Source of the DNA: Pacificimonas pallii
Lineage (GTDB): Bacteria; Pseudomonadota; Alphaproteobacteria; Sphingomonadales; Sphingomonadaceae
Length of the DNA: 64,000 nt
Reading direction: 5' to 3'
Assembly: GCF_019204005.1 (NCBI RefSeq)
Contig: NZ_JAGSPA010000003.1
Location: forward strand, 558,001-622,000
A model generated the notes under the pieces. That model saw only the letters and a program-made list of their open reading frames with translations. It was not told the DNA's origin and did not search any database. A program made the translations under genes and the position numbers. Numbering within the stretch: the first letter of the stretch is position 1; every line of letters starts with the position of its first letter. Shown piece by piece: positions 8,474 through 16,633 of this stretch.

Positions 8474-10671
8474 GGAAGCCTGAAGGTCTCCGCCTTGGCG
8501 AAATGCCGCAAGACGTTCGTGGAGATGCGCGCGACGTTGTTGTCATAGTCATTATGCGCCAAACTCCCTGCCCAGGCGATCGAGCCGGTTGACCAGACCG
8601 CGCCGCCGCTGGCGGTCTCGAAAAACACCATATCGGCCCGGACTTCGGGGTCCTCAATGCCCGGCGGCATGGTCTGCAACAATTCCTCCTTGGCCCGAAG
8701 CATGAGCGCATTGTGCTTCTCCGAAGAGGCGATCACGAGGGCATGAGGCGGCGTGCCGAGCGCGAAATCGGCACGGTCGATTTCCTCTCCGGCCGCACCG
8801 TCGCCATGCGCGCCGAAATCGCCAATCACCTCGCTTTCGACACCGTCGAGGATGAAGGCCGCGCGCGGATCCGCAGCGGCTTCGGTCAGGCGGTAATGGG
8901 TGCTTCCCCCGAAACCCTGCGCGGAAAAGCCGACGCCGACCAGGGATTGCGGGGTTCTGCCAAGCCGCCGCCACAGGCCGCCCAGTTCACCGGAAAACGA
9001 GTGATAATATTCGCCGGGTTCGGCCAGCCAGGCTCTCGTGCCGTCCTCTGCCCTGCGGACCTCGATACAGTCCGTGCCATTGGGATCGAAGGCGATCCGC
9101 CAGTAAAAGCCGTTGCCCCCCATATACATGAGCCGCCCACCGCGCGCGAGCCAGGCTTCGAGCGCCTCCATCATCGTGGTCGACCAGTATTCAGGATGGG
9201 TGCCCGTCACAATGACCTGATATCCGTCGAGCAGGTCGATGCCCTCGCGATGAAGCGCATCGTCGGTGATCGTGTCGTAGGTCTCCCCGGTCTGTTCCAG
9301 CCAGGCGATGATGTCGCCATCTGCCGTGAACGCCCAGTTCGACGCTTTCGGCCGGAAGTTGACGATCGGGCGGTGCAGCGATGAATAGTGAACGCCGCTC
9401 CCATCCGGATGCATGTCATACAGACCGCCGCCGAATTCGGGATGTGCGCGAAGCAGGGCATCGCCGTCGACGTCCTCGCGCATCTGCGGGTAAAGCGGCG
9501 CGAATTGCGGTTGGATACAGAAATTCGCGTAAGCGAGGTAGGAAGCGGTCGGCGCCAGGAAGGCGATGGCCGACTTTGCGGCGTCCAGTTGCGGCAGGAT
9601 ATAGAAAGGCACGTAATCGTCGCTCTCGCCCTGCACGAGCTTTGCCGCGTAGAGGCCGCTCGGAAGATCCGCGGGCACCGTCCAGGTCGCGAACGGCTTC
9701 CACTCGGCGTCGGCAATCGCATTGCTGTGAAAGTGCAATGCACCATAATGCGAACTGTCGACCGTCCAGTCATGGACCGTGCCGTCCCACTTGCGTCCAC
9801 AGGCCGCCCGCGTAGGCAGGTTGACGATGCGGCAGTGACGCGATGCCGGGCCCCTGTCCACGGCTGTTTCACTCGCAATATCGCTACCGAAATCCCAGAT
9901 GTGGTTGCAGGGCAGTCCAGCATGCGCTTCTGGCGCGGTGTTCCCGTAAAGACCCGCTTCGCTGTCGCTCAGCGCGCGGTCGAAAAACGCGGGCTGCTCA
10001 AGCTTGCCATCGAACGCAAGCGCCGGGCGGCCATCGCGATTGGCGGCCCCGAACCAGCATTCGAGATGCGATGCGCGCGCGCCGCGACCCGCCGCACCGG
10101 AAAACGTGCCCCATCCTTCGACCAGCGAGCCATTGGCCTCCCGCATCTCCAAACCGTGCTGCGGCGCTGGACATTGACGAATAGTCGCCTGGCCGCCCCC
10201 GTCGACATCGATCAGCAACAACGTCCAGCGGCGAGGAGATATGGCTGTGCCGGAAACCATCGCATCTCCGCAGATGAGCTGCGGTACCTTATCCTCAAGG
10301 CACAGTTCCAGCCGCGCACCGCTTGCGCTATTGCCGATCGACACGAGACACTGGCGGTGATTGACATGCTCATTCTGCCAGACAAACAGTGCGAGGTGGA
10401 CGCCGCCGTCTCGGGAAATTGCGCGAACACCTTCGGCAGCCGCGTAGGAACCCGCGAAGATAGGCTGGTGCGGCACCTCGATCCGCCCCGCCCATGCGGC
10501 GGGAACCTCGGTTTCTTCGAAGATGCCGCCATCATCCGGATCATCGCAGCCGGTCAACCTGACAAGGCTGACATCGGTCGTCCCGGAGCCATAAGCGGAC
10601 GCGTGAAACGCGATCTTATCTCCTGCCCGCACTGACAGACGGTCTGCATATCCCACGATGGTCTTTGTCAT
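8470..10671 (-). CDS. N,N-dimethylformamidase large-subunit-like amidohydrolase
   Basis: A 733-residue protein of the N,N-dimethylformamidase beta-subunit family. The N-terminal half includes a lectin/LamG-like stretch (~residues 70-250, LAFDGKLEQPAFFDRALSDSEAGLYG). The catalytic half contains TGTHPEYWS (His492, Glu494), MGGNGFYW (Asn520) and AAGEEIDR (Glu630). From memory, the characterised Paracoccus enzyme uses His519, Glu521, Asn547 and Glu657; all four match here at a constant offset of 27. Candidate iron-binding tyrosines are Tyr378/381 and Tyr418. The reaction expected is hydrolysis of a small N-alkyl amide, but family members may act on other amides. No small subunit gene is visible nearby. 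The gene is convergent with and overlaps the TetR gene by 4 bases. Confidence 0.85.
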   Translation of the reverse strand: MTKTIVGYADRLSVRAGDKIAFHASAYGSGTTDVSLVRLTGCDDPDDGGIFEETEVPAAWAGRIEVPHQPIFAGSYAAAEGVRAISRDGGVHLALFVWQNEHVNHRQCLVSIGNSASGARLELCLEDKVPQLICGDAMVSGTAISPRRWTLLLIDVDGGGQATIRQCPAPQHGLEMREANGSLVEGWGTFSGAAGRGARASHLECWFGAANRDGRPALAFDGKLEQPAFFDRALSDSEAGLYGNTAPEAHAGLPCNHIWDFGSDIASETAVDRGPASRHCRIVNLPTRAACGRKWDGTVHDWTVDSSHYGALHFHSNAIADAEWKPFATWTVPADLPSGLYAAKLVQGESDDYVPFYILPQLDAAKSAIAFLAPTASYLAYANFCIQPQFAPLYPQMREDVDGDALLRAHPEFGGGLYDMHPDGSGVHYSSLHRPIVNFRPKASNWAFTADGDIIAWLEQTGETYDTITDDALHREGIDLLDGYQVIVTGTHPEYWSTTMMEALEAWLARGGRLMYMGGNGFYWRIAFDPNGTDCIEVRRAEDGTRAWLAEPGEYYHSFSGELGGLWRRLGRTPQSLVGVGFSAQGFGGSTHYRLTEAAADPRAAFILDGVESEVIGDFGAHGDGAAGEEIDRADFALGTPPHALVIASSEKHNALMLRAKEELLQTMPPGIEDPEVRADMVFFETASGGAVWSTGSIAWAGSLAHNDYDNNVARISTNVLRHFAKAETFRLP

Positions 10672-10693
10672 TGCCCAACACCTCCTCCAAAAC

Positions 10694-10708
10694 GTAATTA
10701 ATAATTAC
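10694..10708. promoter_or_regulatory. 15-bp palindrome just upstream of the dimethylformamidase-like gene
   Basis: GTAATTA-A-TAATTAC is a perfect 7-1-7 palindrome ending 23 bases before the start codon, in a short AT-rich patch. Its place next to the ribosome site suggests an operator for a repressor, perhaps one of the two TetR proteins nearby. The core TAATAATT also occurs within the palindrome at 4561-4585. Confidence 0.45.
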
Positions 10709-10743
10709 ATATAGAAGAGGGTAATGGCAAGCCTTTCCCCACG

Positions 10744-10774
10744 CGCCGCCCAGAACCGCGACGATTCTGCGGCG
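10744..10774 (-). terminator. Hairpin after the second TonB receptor gene
   Basis: CGCCG/CAGAA pairs with TTCTG/CGGCG around a 9-base loop, with a 2-base bulge, between the stop of the minus-strand receptor gene and the next gene. There is no clear U-tract, so it is only a weak terminator candidate. Confidence 0.25.
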
Positions 10775-10805
10775 TGCACGAGAGGCCGGCGCGGGACCGG
10801 GGTCA

Positions 10806-13145
10806 TCAAAACCGCTTGGAAAGCTCCACGAAAAAGGTCCGGGGAGCGGACAGCGCCGAGGTAATCGTGCCGGTCTGCTGGACGAAATTGAGCGCAGTTA
10901 TGTACTCTTCGTTCAGAATGTTCTGCACCCGTACCCTGATGCCGAAATCATCCGGTAGCGACAGGCCGATATCGGCGTTCAGCAGAAACGCCTCCTCAGC
11001 CACCGCGTAAGGCAATTCGGCCACCTCGGCCCCGTCAATGACGGTATATTCGTCGCGATATTGCCCATCGACGCCGAAATTCAGATCGACGCTGTCGGAA
11101 ATGGGATGGGAATAACGAGCGGAAAACGAACCGGTGAAATTCGGTGCGATCGGCAAAGGCGACCCTGTCAGATCCGCGATCACAACACCGTCTGGAGTGC
11201 TGATCGGGGCATTGGCGAACGTGCCATATTCCGCCTTCTGATATCCGATCGCGGCGGTCACATCGAAATGATCGGTAATCCGCGCCGCCAGTTCCGCCTC
11301 GAAACCGACAACATCGGCATCCGCATTGAACGTCTGGGTGATCTGCCCCGTATTGGTGGAGATCGACTGCCTGCGCTGGAAATCCTTGTACTTCTGGTAG
11401 AACCCCGTGAACGCGGTCGTCACGCGCCCACCGGCGAAGCTGTTGCGCAACCCGATTTCATAATTCATGACGGATTCCGCATCGAAGTCCCGTTCGGCCA
11501 GCGGCGTGCCCCCCGGATCGAGATTGAAGCCGCCACTCTGAAACCCGCGCGAGACGGTGACATAGACCGAACCATCATCATGATAGCGGTAGGTCAACGA
11601 TGCCGACGGCGAGAAATCGTCGTTGGACTTGCTCAATCTCTGTAGCGGCACGTCGGGATCGAGCGGCGACCATGCGACGCCCTGCTGTGAAAAGGCGCCC
11701 CGGATTTTCTCATGCGTATATCGCCCGCCAATCGTCGCCTCGAGCGTATCCGTCAGTTCGAAGGTCACCGCACCAAAAGCGGCATAGCTTTCCACATCGC
11801 GTCGCTTGAAAGTCGAACGGTCGCCATAGGGCGTCGGTGCGGCGAAGCCGACGACCGCGCTGAGCGGCAGGAAAACGCCCGGTGCCACCTGCGCTGTGGG
11901 ATTGTCGAACAGGTTCTGGATCGTCAGCAATCCGGAACCGGTCCACGGCGCCAGAGCGGGGTTGAAGTCGACCACGAAATCCGGTCCCAGCCGAACCAGA
12001 TCGCTCTCCTCACGGCGGTCGTTGAAATAATATAGGCCGGCCAACCAGCTGACGCGGTCATGCTCTCCGGTGATCTTGAATTCCTGGCTGAAAGAGGAAT
12101 AGTCGAGCGGCTGGTTGCCCGAAATCACATCCGCCAGTCCGCCGTCGGGATCCCTGAAATTGTCCGACTCGGCGTCGCGATAGCCGGTGATCGACGTGAT
12201 TTCGCCAAATCCGGTCTCGAGACCCAGGGTCAGATAGGCCCCGATCACCTCTCGGCGTGTCCGGCTCTCGATATTGAGGTCGGGCAGGATGCGATCGAAT
12301 GGCTTCGCATCGGCGGCCGCATGACCGAAGACATTCCCCAATGCGCCAAAATCCTCGATCGCGTCGAGATAACCCACGCGCGGCTTGTCGCGATCGTAGG
12401 TCAGCGCCAGCCGGGCGGTAAAGCGATACCCGGGCGTCAGATACAGTTCGCCGCGCAGGCTCAGCTGGTCTTCGCCGTTCACATGCAGTCCCGACACGGT
12501 CCTGTCATAGCCGTGGTGACGGCGGATCCCGCCCGCCAGTTTGAAAGCGAGCTGATCCTCGATCAGCGGCCCGGTGACCAGTCCGGAAAGGTTCAGGAAC
12601 TCGTGGCTTCCATAGCGGCCGATGAAAGCCCCGTCGAAGTCATTTGAGGGCACGCGCGTGTGAAAATTGATCGCCCCCGCGCTGGTGTTGCGCCCGAAAA
12701 ACGCGCCTTGCGGTCCCCGCAGAACCTCGACCCGGTCGATATCGACCAGCAGCGTGTTGGCGGCGGAGGAATCACCCACAAAGACATCGTCGATATAGAT
12801 CCCCGCTCGATCCGCGATGCCGCGGATGGACGAACGGGTGCGCCCGGGCCGATTGCCCGATTCCTCGGTGAAGACATTGGGCGCGAACCGGCCGATTTCA
12901 CTGAAATCCAGAATCGCCTGCGTTTCGATGGCGTCTCCGCCGATGACAGTCAGCGAAGCGGGAACGTCCAATATGGTCTCGGTCCGGCGACGCGCTGTGA
13001 CCAATATGACGTCGGACGCTTCCTGTGCAGCCTCCTCGGCAGCCGCGTCTTCCGGCGCCTGCTGCGCCAGAGCAGGCGCGGATTGCAGGGCGAGGATTGC
13101 CGCGCATGACAGCAGCGCACCGGTAGGTAATTTCTTCTTATTCAT
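10806..13145 (-). CDS. TonB-dependent outer-membrane receptor
   Basis: A 779-residue receptor. I chose the ATG at 13145, which has a strong GGGAGG ribosome site and begins a clean signal peptide (MNKKKLPTGALLSCAAILAL ... PALAQ); an upstream in-frame start at 13226 would bury this signal. A TonB box-like DVILVTARRR follows, then the plug (SSIRGIADRAGIYIDDVFVG, RVEVLRGPQGAFFGRNTSAGAINF) and a barrel ending with FFVELSKRF. It is divergent from the HpcH/HpaI aldolase gene with a symmetric site at 13245-13268, and may import the substrate of that pathway. It could equally serve the dimethylformamidase-like enzyme downstream on the same strand. Confidence 0.93.
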   Translation of the reverse strand: MNKKKLPTGALLSCAAILALQSAPALAQQAPEDAAAEEAAQEASDVILVTARRRTETILDVPASLTVIGGDAIETQAILDFSEIGRFAPNVFTEESGNRPGRTRSSIRGIADRAGIYIDDVFVGDSSAANTLLVDIDRVEVLRGPQGAFFGRNTSAGAINFHTRVPSNDFDGAFIGRYGSHEFLNLSGLVTGPLIEDQLAFKLAGGIRRHHGYDRTVSGLHVNGEDQLSLRGELYLTPGYRFTARLALTYDRDKPRVGYLDAIEDFGALGNVFGHAAADAKPFDRILPDLNIESRTRREVIGAYLTLGLETGFGEITSITGYRDAESDNFRDPDGGLADVISGNQPLDYSSFSQEFKITGEHDRVSWLAGLYYFNDRREESDLVRLGPDFVVDFNPALAPWTGSGLLTIQNLFDNPTAQVAPGVFLPLSAVVGFAAPTPYGDRSTFKRRDVESYAAFGAVTFELTDTLEATIGGRYTHEKIRGAFSQQGVAWSPLDPDVPLQRLSKSNDDFSPSASLTYRYHDDGSVYVTVSRGFQSGGFNLDPGGTPLAERDFDAESVMNYEIGLRNSFAGGRVTTAFTGFYQKYKDFQRRQSISTNTGQITQTFNADADVVGFEAELAARITDHFDVTAAIGYQKAEYGTFANAPISTPDGVVIADLTGSPLPIAPNFTGSFSARYSHPISDSVDLNFGVDGQYRDEYTVIDGAEVAELPYAVAEEAFLLNADIGLSLPDDFGIRVRVQNILNEEYITALNFVQQTGTITSALSAPRTFFVELSKRF

Positions 13146-13244
13146 ATTTCTTGCCTCCCTTTCTATCATTGCCTCTTTTGACGATTGCTCGTCTCGATCG
13201 ATGGTCGATGGGCTTGCCGCCTTCATCGCGCGAGATCCGGCCCC

Positions 13245-13268
13245 GACCTGTCAGTTGCGCGACAGGTC
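13245..13268. promoter_or_regulatory. 24-bp palindrome in the receptor/aldolase divergent promoter
   Basis: GACCTGTC and its exact complement GACAGGTC flank an 8-base spacer in the 199-base space between the TonB receptor (start 13145) and the aldolase (start 13345). The inner half-sites (TGTC...GACA) are spaced roughly as in Crp/Fnr-family operators, and a Crp/Fnr gene lies just beyond the aldolase. Binding by that protein is an inference; a GntR or other dimeric regulator would fit as well. Confidence 0.5.
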
Positions 13269-13344
13269 ACGAAAATTGCCGCCGCTATTTGCTTGGTGCC
13301 CGAAGCCAGTGTCGGTCCGGGCGTGGCAGAAAGGCAGGACATCC

Positions 13345-14103
13345 ATGATACGCGGCGATCTGATGAGAAGACTCGGTAATGGAGAAGTCGTCGTCGGCGC
13401 TTTTTCTCCCTATCGCGAGGTTCCGCTGGCCGAACAGATCGCGCGCGCGTTCGATTTCATCGTCTGGGATGGGGAGCACGGATTGATCGAGCCGGCGGAC
13501 ACCCCCGCTCTCTCGCTGGCGTGCCACAGGGCGGAATGCACGCCGATTGTCCGCGTACCGTCGCCTGATGACCGCGTCATCGGCCGCTTCCTCGACCTGG
13601 GCGCAGACGGAATCATGGCTCCGATGATCGAAACCGGGGATCAGGCGACCGATCTGCTCGCGGCCATGCAATATCCGCCGCAGGGTCGGCGCGGCGTCGC
13701 GATGACCCGCAATCTCGAATTCGGGATGGCGGACAACATCCCCGGCCTGCTGCAAAACAGCAACAAAGATGCCATTGCCATCGCCCAGATCGAAACCCGT
13801 AGAGCGGTTGAGAATATCGATGCGATTCTAGGGGTTGCGGAGGTCGACATCGTCTTTATCGGGCCCGCCGACCTTTCGCTGAGCCTCGGCTGCCCGCTCC
13901 AGTTCCAACACCCCGATTTCATCGCCGCCGTGGTCGGGATCGTAGGAAAAGCGCGCGCCGCCCAGAAGCATGTCGGCATTCTTGTCGATAGTCCGAATCA
14001 GATCCCCGCCCTGAAAAGTCTGGGCGTCCGCATGTTCGCCTGTTATCTCGACAGCCTGTTAATGTCGGCCGTCACCGAATTTACCGCGGCTTTCGAAAAA
14101 TAA
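13345..14103 (+). CDS. HpcH/HpaI family class II aldolase
   Basis: A 252-residue pyruvate-type aldolase. The catalytic pattern of the family is complete: His45 in WDGEHGLIE, Arg70 in PIVRVP, and the metal ligands Glu150 (AQIETRRAVENID) and Asp176 (IGPADLSLSLG), at nearly the same numbers as in E. coli HpcH. It should cleave a 2-keto-3-deoxy (or 4-hydroxy-2-oxo) acid into pyruvate and an aldehyde. I used the ATG at 13345 behind AAGGCAGG; the frame is open far upstream (to 12817), but that part overlaps the divergent receptor. With the nearby IlvD-type dehydratase this could form a dehydratase-aldolase route for a sugar or aldonic acid. Substrate unknown. Confidence 0.9.
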   Translation: MIRGDLMRRLGNGEVVVGAFSPYREVPLAEQIARAFDFIVWDGEHGLIEPADTPALSLACHRAECTPIVRVPSPDDRVIGRFLDLGADGIMAPMIETGDQATDLLAAMQYPPQGRRGVAMTRNLEFGMADNIPGLLQNSNKDAIAIAQIETRRAVENIDAILGVAEVDIVFIGPADLSLSLGCPLQFQHPDFIAAVVGIVGKARAAQKHVGILVDSPNQIPALKSLGVRMFACYLDSLLMSAVTEFTAAFEK

Positions 14104-14121
14104 AGTCGGCGGATCGGCTGC

Positions 14122-14886
14122 TCAATCGGTTTCGCGCGCCGCAAGAGCCTCCTCACTCATCGCTCTCAGTAGCAGCGTGCGGTCGGCGATGATGATTTTT
14201 CCGTCGATCGAGTCGAGATACCCATCGCGTTTGAGGCGCTGAAGCTCGGCATTCACGCTCTGCCGGGAATACCCCACCCACTTGCCCAGGTCGGATTGCG
14301 AAAGCGTGGTCCGAATGGCGAGACCACCACCTCCGTCGGCGGCATTGGATTCGGCCAGAACGGCCAACCGCCTGAGTATCCGCAGGCGCAAGGGCGATGA
14401 CGACGCCTCCTCCAGGAGGCGGAGCACCAGGCGAAACCGCAGCGAAACCAGTTGCAGGAGATGTTCGGCAATGATCGGATATTGCGCGCGCAATGCGTTG
14501 AAATGCGCCTTGGCGAGCCTGCGCAGGGAAACCTCACCACGCGCATGCGCCGAATTCTCCCGTTTGCCGCCATCGATCAGGCCTTGTTCTCCCAGACAAT
14601 CGCCGGGGCCGAACACGGTGATAATGGTTTCGCGGCCGTCAACAGCGATGTGGCTGATAACGACCTCGCCCGAAATGACCTCATAGAGCGCGTCGGCTTC
14701 ATCACCCTGGTGAAAGATTGCCGCGCCCGCGGGGAATGAAACGGGCGACATTCGTTCCCTGATGGCATTGCGCACCGCGTCCGGCAGGTTTTCCAACCAT
14801 CCCCCCCCCAGCGCCCGCGCCCATAACTCGATCATCCTTTCAGGAACGCCGAACGCGCGATGCGCCAGCTCATCCTCCCGAACCAT
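14122..14886 (-). CDS. Crp/Fnr family transcriptional regulator
   Basis: A 254-residue regulator with a cyclic-nucleotide-binding fold (FPAGAAIFHQGDEADALYEVISG, then FGPGDCLGEQGLIDGG) and a C-terminal winged helix with recognition region LSQSDLGKWVGYSRQSVNAEL. There is no N-terminal Cys cluster as in FNR. The start is uncertain: the frame stays open to 15000, but starts at 15000 or 14982 would overlap the ATG of the divergent dehydratase gene, and the extra residues look like antisense of its promoter. I therefore use the ATG at 14886; 14835 is another option. It lies between the aldolase and the dehydratase operon and probably controls one or both. Confidence 0.85.
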   Translation of the reverse strand: MVREDELAHRAFGVPERMIELWARALGGGWLENLPDAVRNAIRERMSPVSFPAGAAIFHQGDEADALYEVISGEVVISHIAVDGRETIITVFGPGDCLGEQGLIDGGKRENSAHARGEVSLRRLAKAHFNALRAQYPIIAEHLLQLVSLRFRLVLRLLEEASSSPLRLRILRRLAVLAESNAADGGGGLAIRTTLSQSDLGKWVGYSRQSVNAELQRLKRDGYLDSIDGKIIIADRTLLLRAMSEEALAARETD

Positions 14887-14980
14887 CGCGGCGATTGTCG
14901 GCTGGCCGACAGCGCGCCCGGTTCCCTCCCAATAAGCCAGTCTTGCATCTGAAAGCGCCAGAGAAAAGAGCCAAATCACC

Positions 14981-16630
14981 ATGACGGACAGGAACAGCAA
15001 ACTGATCTATGACAGCGGCAACCCGTCGATGGACGGATTTCGCAGGGGATTACTCCAGGGTGTCGCTCTTGATACCGAAGTGCTGCGCAAGAGACCGTTG
15101 ATCGCGATCGCCAACTCGCATTCCGAACTGACCACCGGGCACGCGCATCTGAACAAGCTGGCCGAGAGGGTGAAGATGGGCATCCTCGCCGCGGGCGGGG
15201 AGGCGTTCGAGTTCAACGTCCCGGCCCCCTGCGATGGCGTGGCCATGGGTCATGACGGCATGAACTACGTGCTGGCGCAGAGGGACCTGATTGCCGACAT
15301 TATCGAAACCCATGTGCGCTCGCAGAAGTTCGATGGCCTGGTGATGATTGCCGGATGCGACAAGATAAATCCCGGCATGATGATGGCCGCGGCGCGGCTG
15401 GACATGCCGTCAATCTATCTGGCAGGCGGGCCCGGAACATTCGACATTCGCAACAAGCGCGGCGAAGGAACAAAGCCCAGCATCAACCACTCCGACCATT
15501 ACGACAATTTTGAAAACCTGGCGGCCTCGGTCACCTGCGCGACCTGCGGCGCGTGCGAAATCATGGGAACGGCGAACACGTTCCAGTGCCTCGCCGAAGT
15601 CATGGGCATCTGCCTGCCGGGTTCATCCAATGTCCCCGCGACGGATTCGCGCAAGCTCTCCTACGCCCGCAGGACCGGCGAGCGGGTCGTCGAACTGGTG
15701 CGCGAGGGCACGACCTTCCGCGACATTCTGACACCGGCGGCGATGCGGAACGCGGTCATTATGAATATGGCCATTGGCGGGTCGACAAATGCGGTATTGC
15801 ACCTGCCCGCCGTCGCCCACTCGCTTGGCATGGAACTGCCGCTCTCCGTCTTCGACGAATGCAGCGCGACCACGCCCACCCTGCTGGCGATCAGTCCCAA
15901 TGGACCCTGGGGTATTCCCGACCTGTGGGCGGCAGGGGGCATGCCGGCTGTCATCAAGACCATGCAGGGCGATCTTGATATGAGCTGCCGAAGCGTCGGC
16001 GGGGGCACGTTACAGGACGTGGCGAAAAACGCGCGGGTTCTCGACAGCCGCGTCATCCCCGACCGCAGCGAACCCTTCCGAGAGGATGGCGGCATCGCCG
16101 TGCTGCGCGGCAATCTCGCGCCGAACGGCGCGGTGATCAAACAGGCCGGCGTATCGACCGATCAACTGAGCTTCAGCGGCAAGGCGATCTGTTTCAATTC
16201 GGAGGCGGAGGCGCTTGCCGCCATTCGCGAAGGCGCAGTGACCAGCGAACATGTGGTGGTCATCAGATATGTAGGGCCCAAGGGTGCGCCGGGCATGCCC
16301 GAAATGCTGGGGATCACCTCGACTCTGAAATTCATGGGGCTGCGCTGCGCGGTTGTGACGGATGGCCGTTACTCGGGCGCCACGTCCGGCATCAGCGTTG
16401 GCCACATCGCACCCGAAGCCTATGATCGCGGGCCGATCGCCGCCGTGATCGACGGCGACACGATCCGCATCGATATCCAGAAACGCGAGCTTGAAATCGA
16501 CCTCACCGATCAGGTCTTGTCGGACCGTCTGGACGCGCTTGACCCGGTCGAAACCCCCATCCCGCCCGGCTTCATGCGGCGTTATCGCAAACATGTCAGC
16601 TGCGCATCCACCGGTGCCGTGCTGGATTAA
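14981..16630 (+). CDS. IlvD/Edd family dehydratase
   Basis: A 549-residue Fe-S dehydratase of the dihydroxyacid/phosphogluconate dehydratase family. Cys126 (AGCDKINPGMMMAA) and Cys192 in CATCGACEIMGTAN are the conserved cluster ligands. At the position of the first Cys of [2Fe-2S] members, the protein has NSHSELTTGHAHL, like the VPGHVHL of E. coli IlvD, so the oxygen-sensitive [4Fe-4S] type is more likely. It removes water from a 2,3-dihydroxy acid; whether the substrate is a branched-chain precursor or a sugar acid is open. It is the first gene of a four-gene operon (3-base gap to the next) with a hydrolase, a peptidase-like protein and a carboxylate transporter, which argues for catabolism over valine synthesis. 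Confidence 0.88.
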   Translation: MTDRNSKLIYDSGNPSMDGFRRGLLQGVALDTEVLRKRPLIAIANSHSELTTGHAHLNKLAERVKMGILAAGGEAFEFNVPAPCDGVAMGHDGMNYVLAQRDLIADIIETHVRSQKFDGLVMIAGCDKINPGMMMAAARLDMPSIYLAGGPGTFDIRNKRGEGTKPSINHSDHYDNFENLAASVTCATCGACEIMGTANTFQCLAEVMGICLPGSSNVPATDSRKLSYARRTGERVVELVREGTTFRDILTPAAMRNAVIMNMAIGGSTNAVLHLPAVAHSLGMELPLSVFDECSATTPTLLAISPNGPWGIPDLWAAGGMPAVIKTMQGDLDMSCRSVGGGTLQDVAKNARVLDSRVIPDRSEPFREDGGIAVLRGNLAPNGAVIKQAGVSTDQLSFSGKAICFNSEAEALAAIREGAVTSEHVVVIRYVGPKGAPGMPEMLGITSTLKFMGLRCAVVTDGRYSGATSGISVGHIAPEAYDRGPIAAVIDGDTIRIDIQKRELEIDLTDQVLSDRLDALDPVETPIPPGFMRRYRKHVSCASTGAVLD

Positions 16631-16633
16631 GGC

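Noticed and set aside
9388-10635. 415-codon open frame on the plus strand
   Set aside because: Antisense to the dimethylformamidase-like gene, which has conserved catalytic residues.
12817-13344. Upstream extension of the aldolase reading frame
   Set aside because: It would overlap the divergent TonB receptor gene by over 300 bases; the ATG at 13345 has a ribosome site and begins the conserved domain.
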